Shown piece after piece: positions 10,422 through 19,600 of a stretch of 42,228 nt of DNA. Both the position numbers and the translations under genes were made by a program. Origin of the DNA: Deltaproteobacteria bacterium. GTDB lineage: Bacteria > Desulfobacterota > JADFVX01. The notes under the pieces are model-generated. The model was not told the DNA's origin and made no database searches. It saw only the letters and a list, made by a program, of their open reading frames with translations. The DNA is taken from assembly GCA_029860075.1 (NCBI GenBank), contig JAOUBX010000039.1:1-42228 (forward strand), in the 5' to 3' direction. Within the stretch, counting starts at the first letter, position 1, and each line of letters opens with the position of its first letter.

Positions 10422-10890
10422 TAATCCCGGAAACGGTAGTTGGGCATAGATTTATAGTGTAACATATTGTGCCGGAGACCATGATCCGGCTGCTGCCTCC
10501 GGGATAATAAAAAAGGGGGGTTCGGGAGGGCTCCCCCATTCCGCCCCTCCCTGCTTAATCTCTCTCTGCTTCACAAAAACCTTTCTTCCTGCCTTAAAAA
10601 GCCCGGAAACAGATCAAAAAAATCAAGTTATTTGACAAGATCACAGCATCTCACCCGGTCAGGGTGAAATTTTTTTTACTTAATAGTATCAACAACTTAT
10701 AGATCGGGGAAAACATATCAATGCAACTATTGATAGAATTGTTTAGTATAATGCAGCACCAGTTGATTGACAATGCAACATTTGGCTGCTAGTTTTATAA
10801 AAACGGTTTTGTAAAAATACTGATTTGACAAAGAGTATTTTGGCGCTTATCAGAAAAAAATTTCAAACTTTTTACCGTAAGGAAACTGAC
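10422..10890. other. Intergenic region, about 470 bases
   Basis: No gene seen. It holds a hairpin at 10471-10490 (GCCGGA, loop of eight, TCCGGC) nested between ATCCCGGA (10424-10431) and its complement TCCGGGAT (10498-10505), a G/C-rich stretch, a terminator at 10651-10677 and then an AT-rich leader of the next gene. Confidence 0.5.
10651..10677 (+). terminator. Rho-independent terminator
   Basis: TCACCC (10651-10656), loop GGTCA, GGGTGA (10662-10667), then AA and eight T. Placed between the DUF3683 gene and the AraC-type regulator. Confidence 0.8.
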
Positions 10891-11670
10891 ATGAATAGTG
10901 ATTATTATCAGATCAGCTTTGATGATAAGAAAAAAGTCCTTCTCGTCGATGATGAACCGAGGATGCTTGAGTCCCTCTCCATGCTTTTGGAGAGTGACTA
11001 CAGAACCTATAAAGCGACAAATGGACTGGAAGCCTGGAACTTCATGAAAAAGAATGTGATGGATGCCATTATCCTCGACATCGTTATGCCTGACATGGAT
11101 GGCCTTGACTTTTTGAAAAGACTAAGAGGGGAAGGGAACAAGGTTCCCGTCATCATTGTTACCGGAAAAAGCTGTCTCGAATATGCAGAAAAAAGTGCTC
11201 ACCTCATGGTTAGCGGTTATTTCAGCAAACCTTATGACATCGACAGGATCATGGACAGGCTAAATTTTCTCCTAAAAAGCGTCTCCGGTTCTTATAAGAA
11301 ATCCTTATTACCGAAAAAAGCAAAACATCCTTTACTCAAAAAAGTGATGGAACATCTGGAAGACAACTATACAAGCCCCGTCAGCATCAATGGCACTTCA
11401 AAAAAAGCCGGTATATCAAGCAGTCACCTGAGCAGGCTTTTCAAGGAGAACCTTAATTTAAGCTTTACCCAGTATATAAACAGGCTAAGGGTAGAAAAAG
11501 CAAAAGACTTGCTTGAAGATAAAAGCCTGACCATCAATGAAATCATGAATAGTGTGGGCTTTTCCACAGAGCAGCATTTTTTCAAGCAATTTAAACGATA
11601 TACAGGAACAACACCGGGGAGACTCCGGCAACTGAATGAGATTGAGAAAAATTCGGGCAAACTCAATTAA
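10891..11670 (+). CDS. Response regulator with REC and AraC-type DNA-binding domains
   Basis: A 259-residue transcriptional regulator. The REC domain (about 10-130) has VLLVDDEP, the phospho-acceptor in AIILDIVMPDMDG, the Thr of IIVTGKS and the Lys of FSKPYD. The AraC/XylS helix-turn-helix pair (about 160-250) shows SKKAGISSSHLSRLFKENL, the recognition segment, and the classic second motif SVGFSTEQHFFKQFKRYTG followed by TPGRLRQ. The ATG at 10891 with AAGGA seven bases upstream is preferred to an upstream in-frame TTG at 10825 that would add 22 residues with no domain content. No partner kinase is adjacent; target genes are unknown. Confidence 0.92.
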   Translation: MNSDYYQISFDDKKKVLLVDDEPRMLESLSMLLESDYRTYKATNGLEAWNFMKKNVMDAIILDIVMPDMDGLDFLKRLRGEGNKVPVIIVTGKSCLEYAEKSAHLMVSGYFSKPYDIDRIMDRLNFLLKSVSGSYKKSLLPKKAKHPLLKKVMEHLEDNYTSPVSINGTSKKAGISSSHLSRLFKENLNLSFTQYINRLRVEKAKDLLEDKSLTINEIMNSVGFSTEQHFFKQFKRYTGTTPGRLRQLNEIEKNSGKLN

Positions 11671-11742
11671 GTTTTTTCGTTGAAATTGCTCTTCCTGATA
11701 AGCGGTATGCCCTGAACCCCAATTTATCACATTGATTGAGGA

Positions 11743-12399
11743 CTAGTAATTCTCTCCACTTTGCCACCCCTTTTTCCCGATGAGCGGCACAAAAACACAT
11801 CCGAGAAGATTCTCTTCGTCAAAAGTCTCTCCCCGCCGGGTAATCCTGACGAGGGACTGCATCATTCTTCCCCCAACAGGGATGACAAGCCGGCCTCCCT
11901 CAGCCAGTTGTTCCTTGAGGCTTTCAGGCACGTAAGGCGCCCCTGCCGTTACGATGATGCCGTCAAAGGGAGCCTTATGAGGCAAGCCGAGTGTTCCATC
12001 ACCCACCAGGACATGGATATTATGATAGCCCTGTTCTTTTAAGGTTTTGTCCGCCCTCTCTGCAAGCGCGGCATGACGTTCAACAGAATAAACCTTATTA
12101 CATATTTCAGCGAGAACAGCCGCCTGGTAACCGGAGCCGGTGCCAACCTCCATGACCTTTTCTCCACCCTTTAGAAGGAGCGCCTCCGTCATAACCGCCA
12201 CCATATAAGGCTGGGAAATGGTCTGGGAACAACCGATCAGTAAAGGACCATCGTAATAGGCGCTTCTTTGACTTTCATGCGGAACAAACTCGTGCCTTGG
12301 AACCGTTAACATGGCTTTTAAAATCAAAGGATCTTTGATTCCCCTTTTCTTCAACTGCTGCGCCACCATATCTCTTCTTGCGTCACTGTAAATATCCAT
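11743..12399 (-). CDS. pcm: Protein-L-isoaspartate O-methyltransferase
   Basis: A 218-residue PCMT that methylates L-isoaspartyl residues in damaged proteins using S-adenosylmethionine. Diagnostic motifs: RHEFVPHESQRSAYYDGPL, GCSQTISQPYMVA, the SAM-binding loop EVGTGSGYQAAVLAEI, VGDGTLGLPHKAPFDGI, VTAGAPYVPESL and the end segment LAEGGRLVIPVGG. Length is standard for the bacterial enzyme. Start ATG at 12399 lacks a strong ribosome site (AAGG lies rather far upstream). The gene is convergent with the AraC-type regulator and divergent from the copper efflux operon. Confidence 0.95.
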   Translation of the reverse strand: MDIYSDARRDMVAQQLKKRGIKDPLILKAMLTVPRHEFVPHESQRSAYYDGPLLIGCSQTISQPYMVAVMTEALLLKGGEKVMEVGTGSGYQAAVLAEICNKVYSVERHAALAERADKTLKEQGYHNIHVLVGDGTLGLPHKAPFDGIIVTAGAPYVPESLKEQLAEGGRLVIPVGGRMMQSLVRITRRGETFDEENLLGCVFVPLIGKKGWQSGENY

Positions 12400-12601
12400 A
12401 GGAACAATTATACCTTATTAATTTCCAAAGGATAAGGAGAGGAAATAATTCAGGCTGACAAATAAAATACACCTCTGCCTCTATACTCTTTAAATTTAGA
12501 GCTACTCTTTTTTTGGAACCTGGAGACTTTATCTGTATCTAATAAACATAATAGAAAATAATATCTTGACAAGAATGACTGCATATTATAGAGATAATAT
12601 T

Positions 12602-13048
12602 ATGTTTATCAGGTTTTTCAGAAAAAAAGGATTTTCATTATTGTCGGCCATTACCCTCTTTTTTGTGGGCCTTTGCATTATTCCCTGCGGAATACTGAAA
12701 GAAGCTCATGCCGCTTCTGTTCATGAACAAATGACGGCACATGAAATGCCCCATACAAAGAAAGCGGATAAAATGGCGGGGCACAACTGTCATGATAGTG
12801 CCATGTCTGCTGTTGACAAGACTTCTTTAAACAAAATTTCTTCCTGCCCCCACTGCAAAAGCGAAATCCCTGTCATTATACAGGAAGCAAAGGTCAAATA
12901 TCTTTCTCCCGAGATGCCGCTTAAACTTGCCCACTGGCAATTTGATACATTTTCAACGAATCTCAAGTTAGAACTTCCCGAGGATGATCCACCACCGGGA
13001 AATCAAAAACACCCCATTCATATTCTTCATTCCCTTTTTATAATCTGA
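12602..13048 (+). CDS. Small secreted Cys/His/Met-rich protein, likely metal-related
   Basis: A 148-residue protein with an N-terminal signal segment (FRKKGFSLLSAITLFFVGLC, then cleavage after AHAA near residue 38). The mature part is rich in His and Met (HEQMTAHEMPHTKK) and contains a CPHC motif (SSCPHCKSE) plus CHDSAM. It resembles DUF2946-like copper-associated proteins in composition, but I do not recognise a family with certainty. It precedes cusC by about 100 bases, so a role in periplasmic copper or silver handling is inferred from context. ATG at 12602 is preferred; the TTG at 12566 overlaps a TTGACA promoter-like box and the ATG at 12575 adds no recognised sequence. A dyad ATATTAT-AGAG-ATAATAT lies at 12583-12600 just before the ATG. 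Confidence 0.62.
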   Translation: MFIRFFRKKGFSLLSAITLFFVGLCIIPCGILKEAHAASVHEQMTAHEMPHTKKADKMAGHNCHDSAMSAVDKTSLNKISSCPHCKSEIPVIIQEAKVKYLSPEMPLKLAHWQFDTFSTNLKLELPEDDPPPGNQKHPIHILHSLFII

Positions 13049-13108
13049 TACCCCGCAGTTGATGCAGGCTAAGGCAAGTCGCCCGGGTGCGTCTTGCATG
13101 AGCTATCC

Positions 13109-13135
13109 TTTCATGTGCCCCTGGAGCACATGAAA
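13109..13135. promoter_or_regulatory. 10-base-pair hairpin before cusC
   Basis: TTTCATGTGC (13109-13118) pairs perfectly with GCACATGAAA (13126-13135) around a seven-base loop. It lacks a T tail on the plus strand, so it is more likely an operator, RNA-stability or processing element than a terminator. It ends 16 bases before the cusC ATG. Confidence 0.5.
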
Positions 13136-13151
13136 AAAAGTGGAATTCAAC

Positions 13152-14459
13152 ATGTGGAGTATTATTATGTGGTTTATCAAAAAAAGATGGCTTATTTTAG
13201 CTTTCCTGGTTTGCCTTCCGCTGGATGGCTATCCGGCAGAGAATAAAAGTATAAGCCTTACCAACCTTGTCAATGAGGTCATAAATAGTAATAGGGATCT
13301 GGCTGCATTAAAGGAGCATATTAATGCCATTTCAACCCTCCCCGACCAGGCCGGATCACTGCCCAATCCTTCTCTAACAGTTGGCCTCGTCAACATCCCT
13401 ACAGACAGCTTCGATCTGAAACAGGAAGCGATGACGCAAAAAACTATCGGCCTCATGCAAAAATTCCCCTATCCCGGCAAGCGGGGACTCAAAAGAGAAA
13501 TTGCCCAAAAGCAATTAGAGAAAAGCCTTACAGATTTGGAAACCCTTAAACTGCAACTTGTCCGTGATCTCAAAATAGATTATTACACCCTCTACTTTGT
13601 CAGCCGTTCAAGAGAGGTAACTCAGCGGAATAAGCGGCTCCTTCAGGATTTCATACGTATTGCCGAGACCAAATATTCCGTTGGGAAAGGGATTCAGCAG
13701 GATGTATTAAAGGCCTATGTTGAGCTTTCAAAGATGAATGAAAAACTCATATCGCTGGAGGAGAAAGAAGCTGTCCTCAAGGCAAGACTCAACTATTACA
13801 TGAATCGTGAACCGGATTCTCCCTTTGAGATGCCGCAGGAACTGGAACTAAGCCATGGGACAATGTCCGACATGGAACTTATGAAGGGCTCTTTTGAAAA
13901 ACACCCCCTTTTGAAAGGAATGAAGTCCCTCATTAAAAAAGGCGACAAGGCAAGGCTCCTTGCCGAAAAAAACTACTATCCCGATTTTAATGTAACTCTC
14001 CAATACGGCCAACGTGAAGACGGCAACATGGACAGGGCAGACTTTATAAGTACTATGGTGAGCGTCCAGCTCCCCATCTGGCAAAAGAATAAGGAAGATA
14101 AAAAACTTATGGAAAAGAGGGCCAGATTGAATGAAACCAGGCTGAGATATGAATCAGCCAGAAATCGACTAGCCTTTATGGTCAAAAAAACAAAAAGCGA
14201 GATGGAGAGCGCCTGGGAAAAAACACTCCTTTTCAGGGATGGTATCATCCCCCAGGCAAAGGCCTCTCTTGAATCAGCCATTGCCGGATACCAGGTGAAC
14301 AAGGTCGACTTCCTGACGCTTCTCAACAATCACCTGACACTTTTTAATTACGAGATACAATACTACCGATCGTTGACAGACCATGAAATAAAGATGGCCG
14401 AGCTTGAAGAAGCCCTTGGCGGGAGTTTTATGGCCCCAAATAATGGAGAAATGGAATGA
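13152..14459 (+). CDS. cusC: TolC-family outer-membrane efflux protein, CusC/CzcC-like
   Basis: A 435-residue outer-membrane channel of a heavy-metal RND pump. After an uncleaved or cleaved hydrophobic N-terminus (WLILAFLVCLPLDGYPAEN) come two outer-membrane-efflux repeats. Visible landmarks are LPNPSLTVGLVNIP, MQKFPYPGKRGLKREIAQKQL and a YYPDFNVTLQYGQREDG strand segment, with the long heptad-like helices typical of TolC homologues. Its last four bases overlap the cusB start (ATGA), proving translational coupling. The ATG at 13152 has GGA about eight bases upstream; a GTG at 13140 is the alternative. Assignment to copper/silver rather than cobalt/zinc rests on the CusA and CusB partners. Confidence 0.85.
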   Translation: MWSIIMWFIKKRWLILAFLVCLPLDGYPAENKSISLTNLVNEVINSNRDLAALKEHINAISTLPDQAGSLPNPSLTVGLVNIPTDSFDLKQEAMTQKTIGLMQKFPYPGKRGLKREIAQKQLEKSLTDLETLKLQLVRDLKIDYYTLYFVSRSREVTQRNKRLLQDFIRIAETKYSVGKGIQQDVLKAYVELSKMNEKLISLEEKEAVLKARLNYYMNREPDSPFEMPQELELSHGTMSDMELMKGSFEKHPLLKGMKSLIKKGDKARLLAEKNYYPDFNVTLQYGQREDGNMDRADFISTMVSVQLPIWQKNKEDKKLMEKRARLNETRLRYESARNRLAFMVKKTKSEMESAWEKTLLFRDGIIPQAKASLESAIAGYQVNKVDFLTLLNNHLTLFNYEIQYYRSLTDHEIKMAELEEALGGSFMAPNNGEME

Positions 14460-15820
14460 AAAATATAATTCTGTCCACATTGATATTACTGCTTATTACC
14501 GGAGCCGGTGCAGGTGGCTATTACTTTGGTAAGGGAGCTGCTGAAAATAATCATCCCGAAAACGAAAAAAAGGCTGAAGTCACAACAAAAGAAAGGAAAA
14601 TAAAATACTGGGTGGCACCCATGGACCCGACTTTTATAAGAGATGAACCGGGGAAATCTCCCATGGGAATGGACCTTATTCCTGTCTACGAAGACGAGGG
14701 AGAAGAAAAGAGCAGTGAAGGGCTCATTCGAATTGATCCCATAACGGTCCAGAATATGGGCGTCAGAATGGCTGTGGTTAAAAAAAGACCCTTGTCGAGA
14801 AAAATACGTACTGTGGGCGTCGTCGAATATGACGAAAAGAGTGTTATACAGGTTCACAGCAAGGTAGAGGGATGGATTGAAAAACTATACGTAGACTTTA
14901 CAGGCAAGTCCGTTAAAAAAGACGAAATGCTACTTGAAATATACTCACCCCAGCTTGTATCGAGCCAGGAAGAATATCTCGTTGCACTTGAACTGAAGGA
15001 AAAGCTTGGTAAAAGTGCCTATTCGGAAGTGGCAGGAGGGGCTGATTCCCTTTTAAAGTCAGCCAGAAAACGTCTGGACTATCTTGATGTTCCCAATCAC
15101 CAGATTGAAGAACTTGAAAAAAATCGCCGTATTTTAAAGACCCTTCACATCCATTCACCGGGGAAAGGCATTGTTACAAAAAAGCATATACAGGAGGGAG
15201 GCTATGTTAAACCGGGCATGCCCATCTATACCATTGCCGACATATCGAAAGTCTGGGTCCATGCCGATATTTATGAATCTGAACTCCCCTGGGTCAAAAC
15301 CGGGCAACCTGTCAATATGACCCTCGCCTACTATCCGGGCAAGGTTTTCGAAGGAAAGGTCTCATACATTTATCCATTCCTTGAGGCAAAGACGAGGACT
15401 ATCAAAGTCAGACTTGAGTTTGATAATACCGACTGGCAGCTCAAGCCCGATATGTACGCCAATATCGAAATCGATTCTGTCATATCCGATAATAGCATTG
15501 CCCTCCCTACGGAAGCGCTCATACGAAGTGGCGAACGAAATGTAGTCATAACGGCAGTGGAAAAAGGGAAGTTTCTTCCAAAAGATGTAACCATCGGCAT
15601 TGAATCGGGTGACGGCTATTACCAGGTACTTGAAGGCCTCAGTGATGGTGAAACAGTCGTTACTTCAGCTCAGTTCCTTATAGACTCCGAAAGCCGCCTC
15701 AAAGAGGCCATTAGCAAGATGTCTCATGACATCATGGACGACGATGACATGTCAGATATGGACATGAGTGATATGAGTCTTGATGATGATATGGATATGT
15801 CGGAAATGACCCTGGAGTAG
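14456..15820 (+). CDS. cusB: Efflux RND periplasmic adaptor, CusB-like
   Basis: A 454-residue membrane-fusion protein linking the CusA pump to the outer-membrane channel. It has an N-terminal signal anchor (LSTLILLLITGAGAGGYYFG). A heavy-metal-binding domain follows (about residues 50-80) with YWVAPMDPTFIRDEPGKSPM and GMDLIPVY. Next come lipoyl/barrel-sandwich parts (VHSKVEGWIEKLYV, IHSPGKGIVTKKHIQEGGYV) and a beta-barrel (VWVHADIYESELPWVKTG). The C-terminus is an unusual acidic Met/Asp tail ending DMDMSEMTLE, likely an extra metal-binding segment. Its TAG stop sits at the left edge of an inserted repeat element, so the tail may have been longer before insertion. Confidence 0.9.
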   Translation: MKNIILSTLILLLITGAGAGGYYFGKGAAENNHPENEKKAEVTTKERKIKYWVAPMDPTFIRDEPGKSPMGMDLIPVYEDEGEEKSSEGLIRIDPITVQNMGVRMAVVKKRPLSRKIRTVGVVEYDEKSVIQVHSKVEGWIEKLYVDFTGKSVKKDEMLLEIYSPQLVSSQEEYLVALELKEKLGKSAYSEVAGGADSLLKSARKRLDYLDVPNHQIEELEKNRRILKTLHIHSPGKGIVTKKHIQEGGYVKPGMPIYTIADISKVWVHADIYESELPWVKTGQPVNMTLAYYPGKVFEGKVSYIYPFLEAKTRTIKVRLEFDNTDWQLKPDMYANIEIDSVISDNSIALPTEALIRSGERNVVITAVEKGKFLPKDVTIGIESGDGYYQVLEGLSDGETVVTSAQFLIDSESRLKEAISKMSHDIMDDDDMSDMDMSDMSLDDDMDMSEMTLE

Positions 15821-16303
15821 AACGCCGATGACGCAGATTTAGCGGATTTTCACGGATAAAGAGAAAATAAAAGAGGAAGATTGAATGATTAATTCAGACA
15901 TTACAGATAAGGTCATTAAGGCTTTTTATAATGTTTACAATACTCTTGGTTATGGTTTTTTGGAGAAAATATATGAAAATGCCTTAATCATAGAGCTTAA
16001 AAAGCTGGGATGTCAGGTAGAAGCACAGAAAAATATTAAAGTGTATTACGAAGGCAAAGAAATAGGGGATTATTATGCGGATCTATTAATTGATAATTCG
16101 GTGATTGTGGAGCTAAAGGCTGCTGAAAATTTATGTAAGGAACACGAGTGCCAATTGATTAACTACTTAAAAGCAACAGAATATGAGGTTGGGCTCCTAT
16201 TTAATTTTGGTAAAAAAGCCGAATTCAAACGAAAGGTCTTTACCAATAGCAAGAAATAAAAAATCAGCGGTGATCCGTTAAATCCGCGTCATCCGCGTTC
16301 CAT
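15818..16303. repeat. Repeat element 1: inverted arms flanking the GxxExxY gene
   Basis: The left arm (15821-15847, beginning AACGCCGATGACGCAGATTT) is an inverted, three-mismatch copy of the right arm (16274-16300, ending CCGCGTCATCCGCGTTC). The element sits between cusB and cusA and contains one complete gene. Related arms recur at 19601-19707, 20370-20465, 21006-21161 and 31481-31516. Confidence 0.75.
15885..16259 (+). CDS. GxxExxY family protein
   Basis: A 124-residue member of the GxxExxY family, named for its signature, seen here as GFLEKIYENAL around residues 24-34. Further family features are DYYADLLIDNSVIVELKAAENL, a PD-(D/E)xK-like strand pattern, and HECQLINYLKATEYEVGLLFNFG. Family members are small, often present in many copies per genome, and thought to be nuclease-fold related; the role is unknown. 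It interrupts the cus operon between cusB and cusA in the same orientation and is flanked by inverted repeat arms, so it looks like cargo of a small mobile element. GAGGAAG lies just before its ATG. Confidence 0.85.
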   Translation: MINSDITDKVIKAFYNVYNTLGYGFLEKIYENALIIELKKLGCQVEAQKNIKVYYEGKEIGDYYADLLIDNSVIVELKAAENLCKEHECQLINYLKATEYEVGLLFNFGKKAEFKRKVFTNSKK

Positions 16304-16321
16304 AAAACAAGGTAATATATA

Positions 16322-19300
16322 ATGATTGAAAAAATAATCGAAACATCCATAAAAAATCGTTTCCTCATTATCCTCCTGACCTTACTGGCCGCCGGCTGGG
16401 GTATTTATTCCATGAAAAACATGCCCCTCGATGCCATACCGGACTTGTCCGATGTACAGGTCATTGTCTACACCGAATATCCCGGGCAGGCACCGCAGGT
16501 GGTGGAAGACCAGGTCACCTATCCACTGACAACGGCCATGCTTTCCGTCCCTTTTGCCAAAGTGGTGAGGGGCTATTCCTTCTTCGGCTACTCTTTTGTC
16601 TACATCATTTTTGAAGACGGGACGGACATGTACTGGGCACGCAGCCGGGTACTTGAATATCTCAACTTCGTTTCCAAACGTCTGCCACAGGGAGTCACAC
16701 CCAGTCTCGGTCCTGATGCCACAGGCGTAGGCTGGATCTATGAATATGCCTTAATAGATAAGACCGGCAGGCATGACCTTTCCCAGCTTCGCTCCATACA
16801 GGACTGGTACCTACGTTACGAACTACAGACCGTCCCCGGTGTTTCCGAAGTAGCAGGCATCGGTGGCTATGTGAAGCAGTACCAGGTGGAAGTAGACCCC
16901 AACAAGCTCGTTGCCTACAACATTCCCCTGTCGAAAGTAAAAAATGCCATTGCACGGAGCAACCGTGACGTGGGAGGAAAGCTCCTCGAAATTGCCGAAG
17001 CAGAATTCATGATCAGAGGACGAGGTTATATTCAATCCATTGATGATGTAAAAACCATCCCTGTCCATGTCGATGGAAAAGGGACACCCATTCTCGTTAA
17101 AGACGTGGCTCACGTTCATTTGGGACCGGAACTGAGACGCGGGATTGCCGAACTAAATGGTGAAGGTGAGGTGGCCGGGGGGATTGTCGTTATGCGGTCG
17201 GGAGAAAACACCCTTCAGGTGATTGAAGCGGTTAAGGAAAAACTGGAGAAGCTCAAAAAAGGTCTCCCTCAAGGTGTGGAGATTATTACCACCTATGACC
17301 GCTCGGGCCTTATCCACCGGGCCATTGATTTTCTCAAGGAAAAGCTCATCGAGGAAAGTCTCATTGTGGCCCTCGTTTGCGTTCTCTTCCTTCTCCATGT
17401 GAGAAGTGCTCTCGTTGCCATTATCACCATCCCCCTGGGCATTCTCATTGCCTTTATTATTATGCACTGGCAGGGAATCAACTCAAATATCATGTCTCTC
17501 GGCGGTATTGCCATTGCTATCGGGGCCATGGTGGATGCGTCCATTGTTATGATCGAAAATGCCCATAAGCATTATGAAAAGATAGTACGCAAAAAAGCGA
17601 TTGATCTAATGGGGGGAAATCCCCCTCAATCCCCCTTTGCCAAAGGGGGAAGCCAATCAACCCCCACTGTAACAAGAGGGGGCAAAGATGGGCTTTTAGA
17701 TGAGAAAGCATTTGAAACCGAGCTTCATAAAATATATAAAAAGGTAAACCTCACTAGCGAAGAGAGATGGAACCTCGCCCTCACTGCTTCCAAAGAAGTC
17801 GGCCCGGCCCTCTTCTATTCACTGCTTATTATTACTCTCTCTTTCATCCCCGTCTTTACCCTTGAAGCGCAGGAAGGCAGACTCTTTTCTCCTTTGGCTT
17901 TTACCAAAACCTATGCCATGGGTGCTTCAGCATTCCTGGCAATTACCCTTGTCCCTGTTCTCATGGGATACTTTATCCGTGGGCATATCCTGCCTGAAAA
18001 GAAAAACCCACTTAATCGCCTGCTCATTGCAGCTTACCGGCCCCTTATCAGGATCGTGCTCCGTTTCAGAAAATCAGTCATTGTTGCAGCGCTTACTATT
18101 CTCGCTATTACAGCTTATCCGCTAACAGAAATAGGGTCTGAATTTATGCCCCCCCTGAATGAAGGGGACCTTCTTTACATGCCTGTAACAGACCCCGGCA
18201 TCTCCATAAGAAAGGCGAAAGAGTTGCTGCAGCAGACTGATAAAATCATAAAATCTTTCCCTGAAGTAGAGCAGGTCTTTGGTAAAATCGGCCGGGCCGA
18301 TACAGCTACCGATCCGGCACCTCTTTCCATGATTGAAACAACGATTACCCTTAAACCTAAAAGCGAGTGGCGGGAAGGAATAACTGTCGACAAGTTAAAA
18401 AACGAGATTAATCAAGCCATCAATTTTCCCGGCCTGTCGCAGGCATGCTGCACCATGCCCATTAAAACAAGGATAGATATGTTATCGACGGGAATAAACG
18501 CTCCCATCGGTATCAAGATCGCAGGCGATAATCTTTTCAAACTGGAAAGGATAGGGAAGGAAATAGAAACGCTTTTAAAAGACCTGCCGGGAACACTCAG
18601 TGTTAAGTCCGACCGTTCCCTTGGCGGTAATTATATCGATTACGATATCAATCGTGCGGCAGCGGCCAGGTATGGTCTTACCGTCGGTGACATTCAGGAC
18701 GTGATTATAACGGCCATCGGTGGAATGAATGTAACGGAAACGGTGGAAGGCCTGGAGCGTTATCCCGTAAATCTCAGATACCAGCGGGAATTAAGAGATG
18801 ACATGGAATCCTTAAGGAGAATACTGGTCCCTACAGCAAGGGGGGAACATATTCCTATCGGGCAGGTTGCAGACATAAGGATCAGAAAAGGCCCACCGGG
18901 AATAAAAAGTGAAAATGCACGGTTAAATGCCTGGGTCAGTGTGCATATCCAGGACACGGATGTAGGAACTTACGTGAAAGAGGCCATGGCTATCGTCAAT
19001 GAAAAGATCGAACTGCCTCCCGGCTACACCATCACCTGGAGTGGACAATATGAATATATGGAAAGGGCAATCAAAAAATTGCAGCTCGTCGTTCCCGTAA
19101 CAGTTGTCATCATTTTTCTACTCCTCTACCTCAATTTCAGAAATTTTTCAGAAAGTATGATTATCATGCTCTCCATCCCCTTTGCCCTTGTGGGAAGCAT
19201 TTGGTTTATTTATCTCCTCGGTTATAATCTGAGTGTAGCCGTGGGCGTCGGTTTTATCGCCCTGGCAGGGGTGGCTGCTGAAACGGGCGTCATTATGCTC

Positions 19301-19600
19301 ATCTACCTCGACCAAGCTTATAAAGAAGCCATTGAAAAAGGAAGGATGAATGATTTCTCCCAACTTACGGAAGCCGTTACCAAAGGCGCCGTCGATAGAG
19401 TAAGGCCAAAACTGATGACGGTCATCTCTACCATGGCAGGCCTCATCCCCATTCTCTGGGGAACAGGAACAGGCTCGGAAGTAATGAAACGAATTGCCGC
19501 ACCCATGGTAGGAGGCATGGTGTCATCGACGATTTTGACGCTGCTGGTAATACCGGCTATTTATATTATCTGGAAGGGCTGGGAGATGAAGAAGCAATAG
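16322..19600 (+). CDS. cusA: Heavy-metal efflux RND transporter, CusA-like
   Basis: A 1092-residue inner-membrane proton-driven pump for Cu(I)/Ag(I). HME-RND hallmarks are present: MPLDAIPDLSDVQVIVYTEY near the N-terminus, YSFFGYSFVYIIFEDGTDMYW, the transmembrane-4 stretch IMSLGGIAIAIGAMVDASIV, MPIKTRIDMLSTGINAPIGI in the second periplasmic half, and a C-terminal transmembrane block with GFIALAGVAAETGVIML. It is about 40 residues longer than usual CusA. The surplus corresponds to an in-frame palindromic repeat at about residues 430-456 in the cytosolic loop, giving GGNPPQSPFAKGG. Because the frame is kept through it, the pump is probably functional. The stop TAG abuts another inserted repeat. 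Confidence 0.93.
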   Translation: MIEKIIETSIKNRFLIILLTLLAAGWGIYSMKNMPLDAIPDLSDVQVIVYTEYPGQAPQVVEDQVTYPLTTAMLSVPFAKVVRGYSFFGYSFVYIIFEDGTDMYWARSRVLEYLNFVSKRLPQGVTPSLGPDATGVGWIYEYALIDKTGRHDLSQLRSIQDWYLRYELQTVPGVSEVAGIGGYVKQYQVEVDPNKLVAYNIPLSKVKNAIARSNRDVGGKLLEIAEAEFMIRGRGYIQSIDDVKTIPVHVDGKGTPILVKDVAHVHLGPELRRGIAELNGEGEVAGGIVVMRSGENTLQVIEAVKEKLEKLKKGLPQGVEIITTYDRSGLIHRAIDFLKEKLIEESLIVALVCVLFLLHVRSALVAIITIPLGILIAFIIMHWQGINSNIMSLGGIAIAIGAMVDASIVMIENAHKHYEKIVRKKAIDLMGGNPPQSPFAKGGSQSTPTVTRGGKDGLLDEKAFETELHKIYKKVNLTSEERWNLALTASKEVGPALFYSLLIITLSFIPVFTLEAQEGRLFSPLAFTKTYAMGASAFLAITLVPVLMGYFIRGHILPEKKNPLNRLLIAAYRPLIRIVLRFRKSVIVAALTILAITAYPLTEIGSEFMPPLNEGDLLYMPVTDPGISIRKAKELLQQTDKIIKSFPEVEQVFGKIGRADTATDPAPLSMIETTITLKPKSEWREGITVDKLKNEINQAINFPGLSQACCTMPIKTRIDMLSTGINAPIGIKIAGDNLFKLERIGKEIETLLKDLPGTLSVKSDRSLGGNYIDYDINRAAAARYGLTVGDIQDVIITAIGGMNVTETVEGLERYPVNLRYQRELRDDMESLRRILVPTARGEHIPIGQVADIRIRKGPPGIKSENARLNAWVSVHIQDTDVGTYVKEAMAIVNEKIELPPGYTITWSGQYEYMERAIKKLQLVVPVTVVIIFLLLYLNFRNFSESMIIMLSIPFALVGSIWFIYLLGYNLSVAVGVGFIALAGVAAETGVIMLIYLDQAYKEAIEKGRMNDFSQLTEAVTKGAVDRVRPKLMTVISTMAGLIPILWGTGTGSEVMKRIAAPMVGGMVSSTILTLLVIPAIYIIWKGWEMKKQ
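17611..17690. repeat. Palindromic repeat inserted in frame in cusA
   Basis: GGGGG-AAAT-CCCCC, then CCCCCTTTG-CC-AAAGGGGG (17631-17649), then CCCCC and GGGGG around a 12-base loop. It matches the widespread intergenic C-tract palindrome type whose translation reads NPPQSPFAKGG. Here it is translated as part of a cytosolic loop of the pump. Confidence 0.7.

Noticed and set aside
10825..10890. Upstream TTG start for the AraC-type regulator
   Set aside because: The ATG at 10891 has a better-placed ribosome site and the extra 22 residues match nothing in REC proteins.
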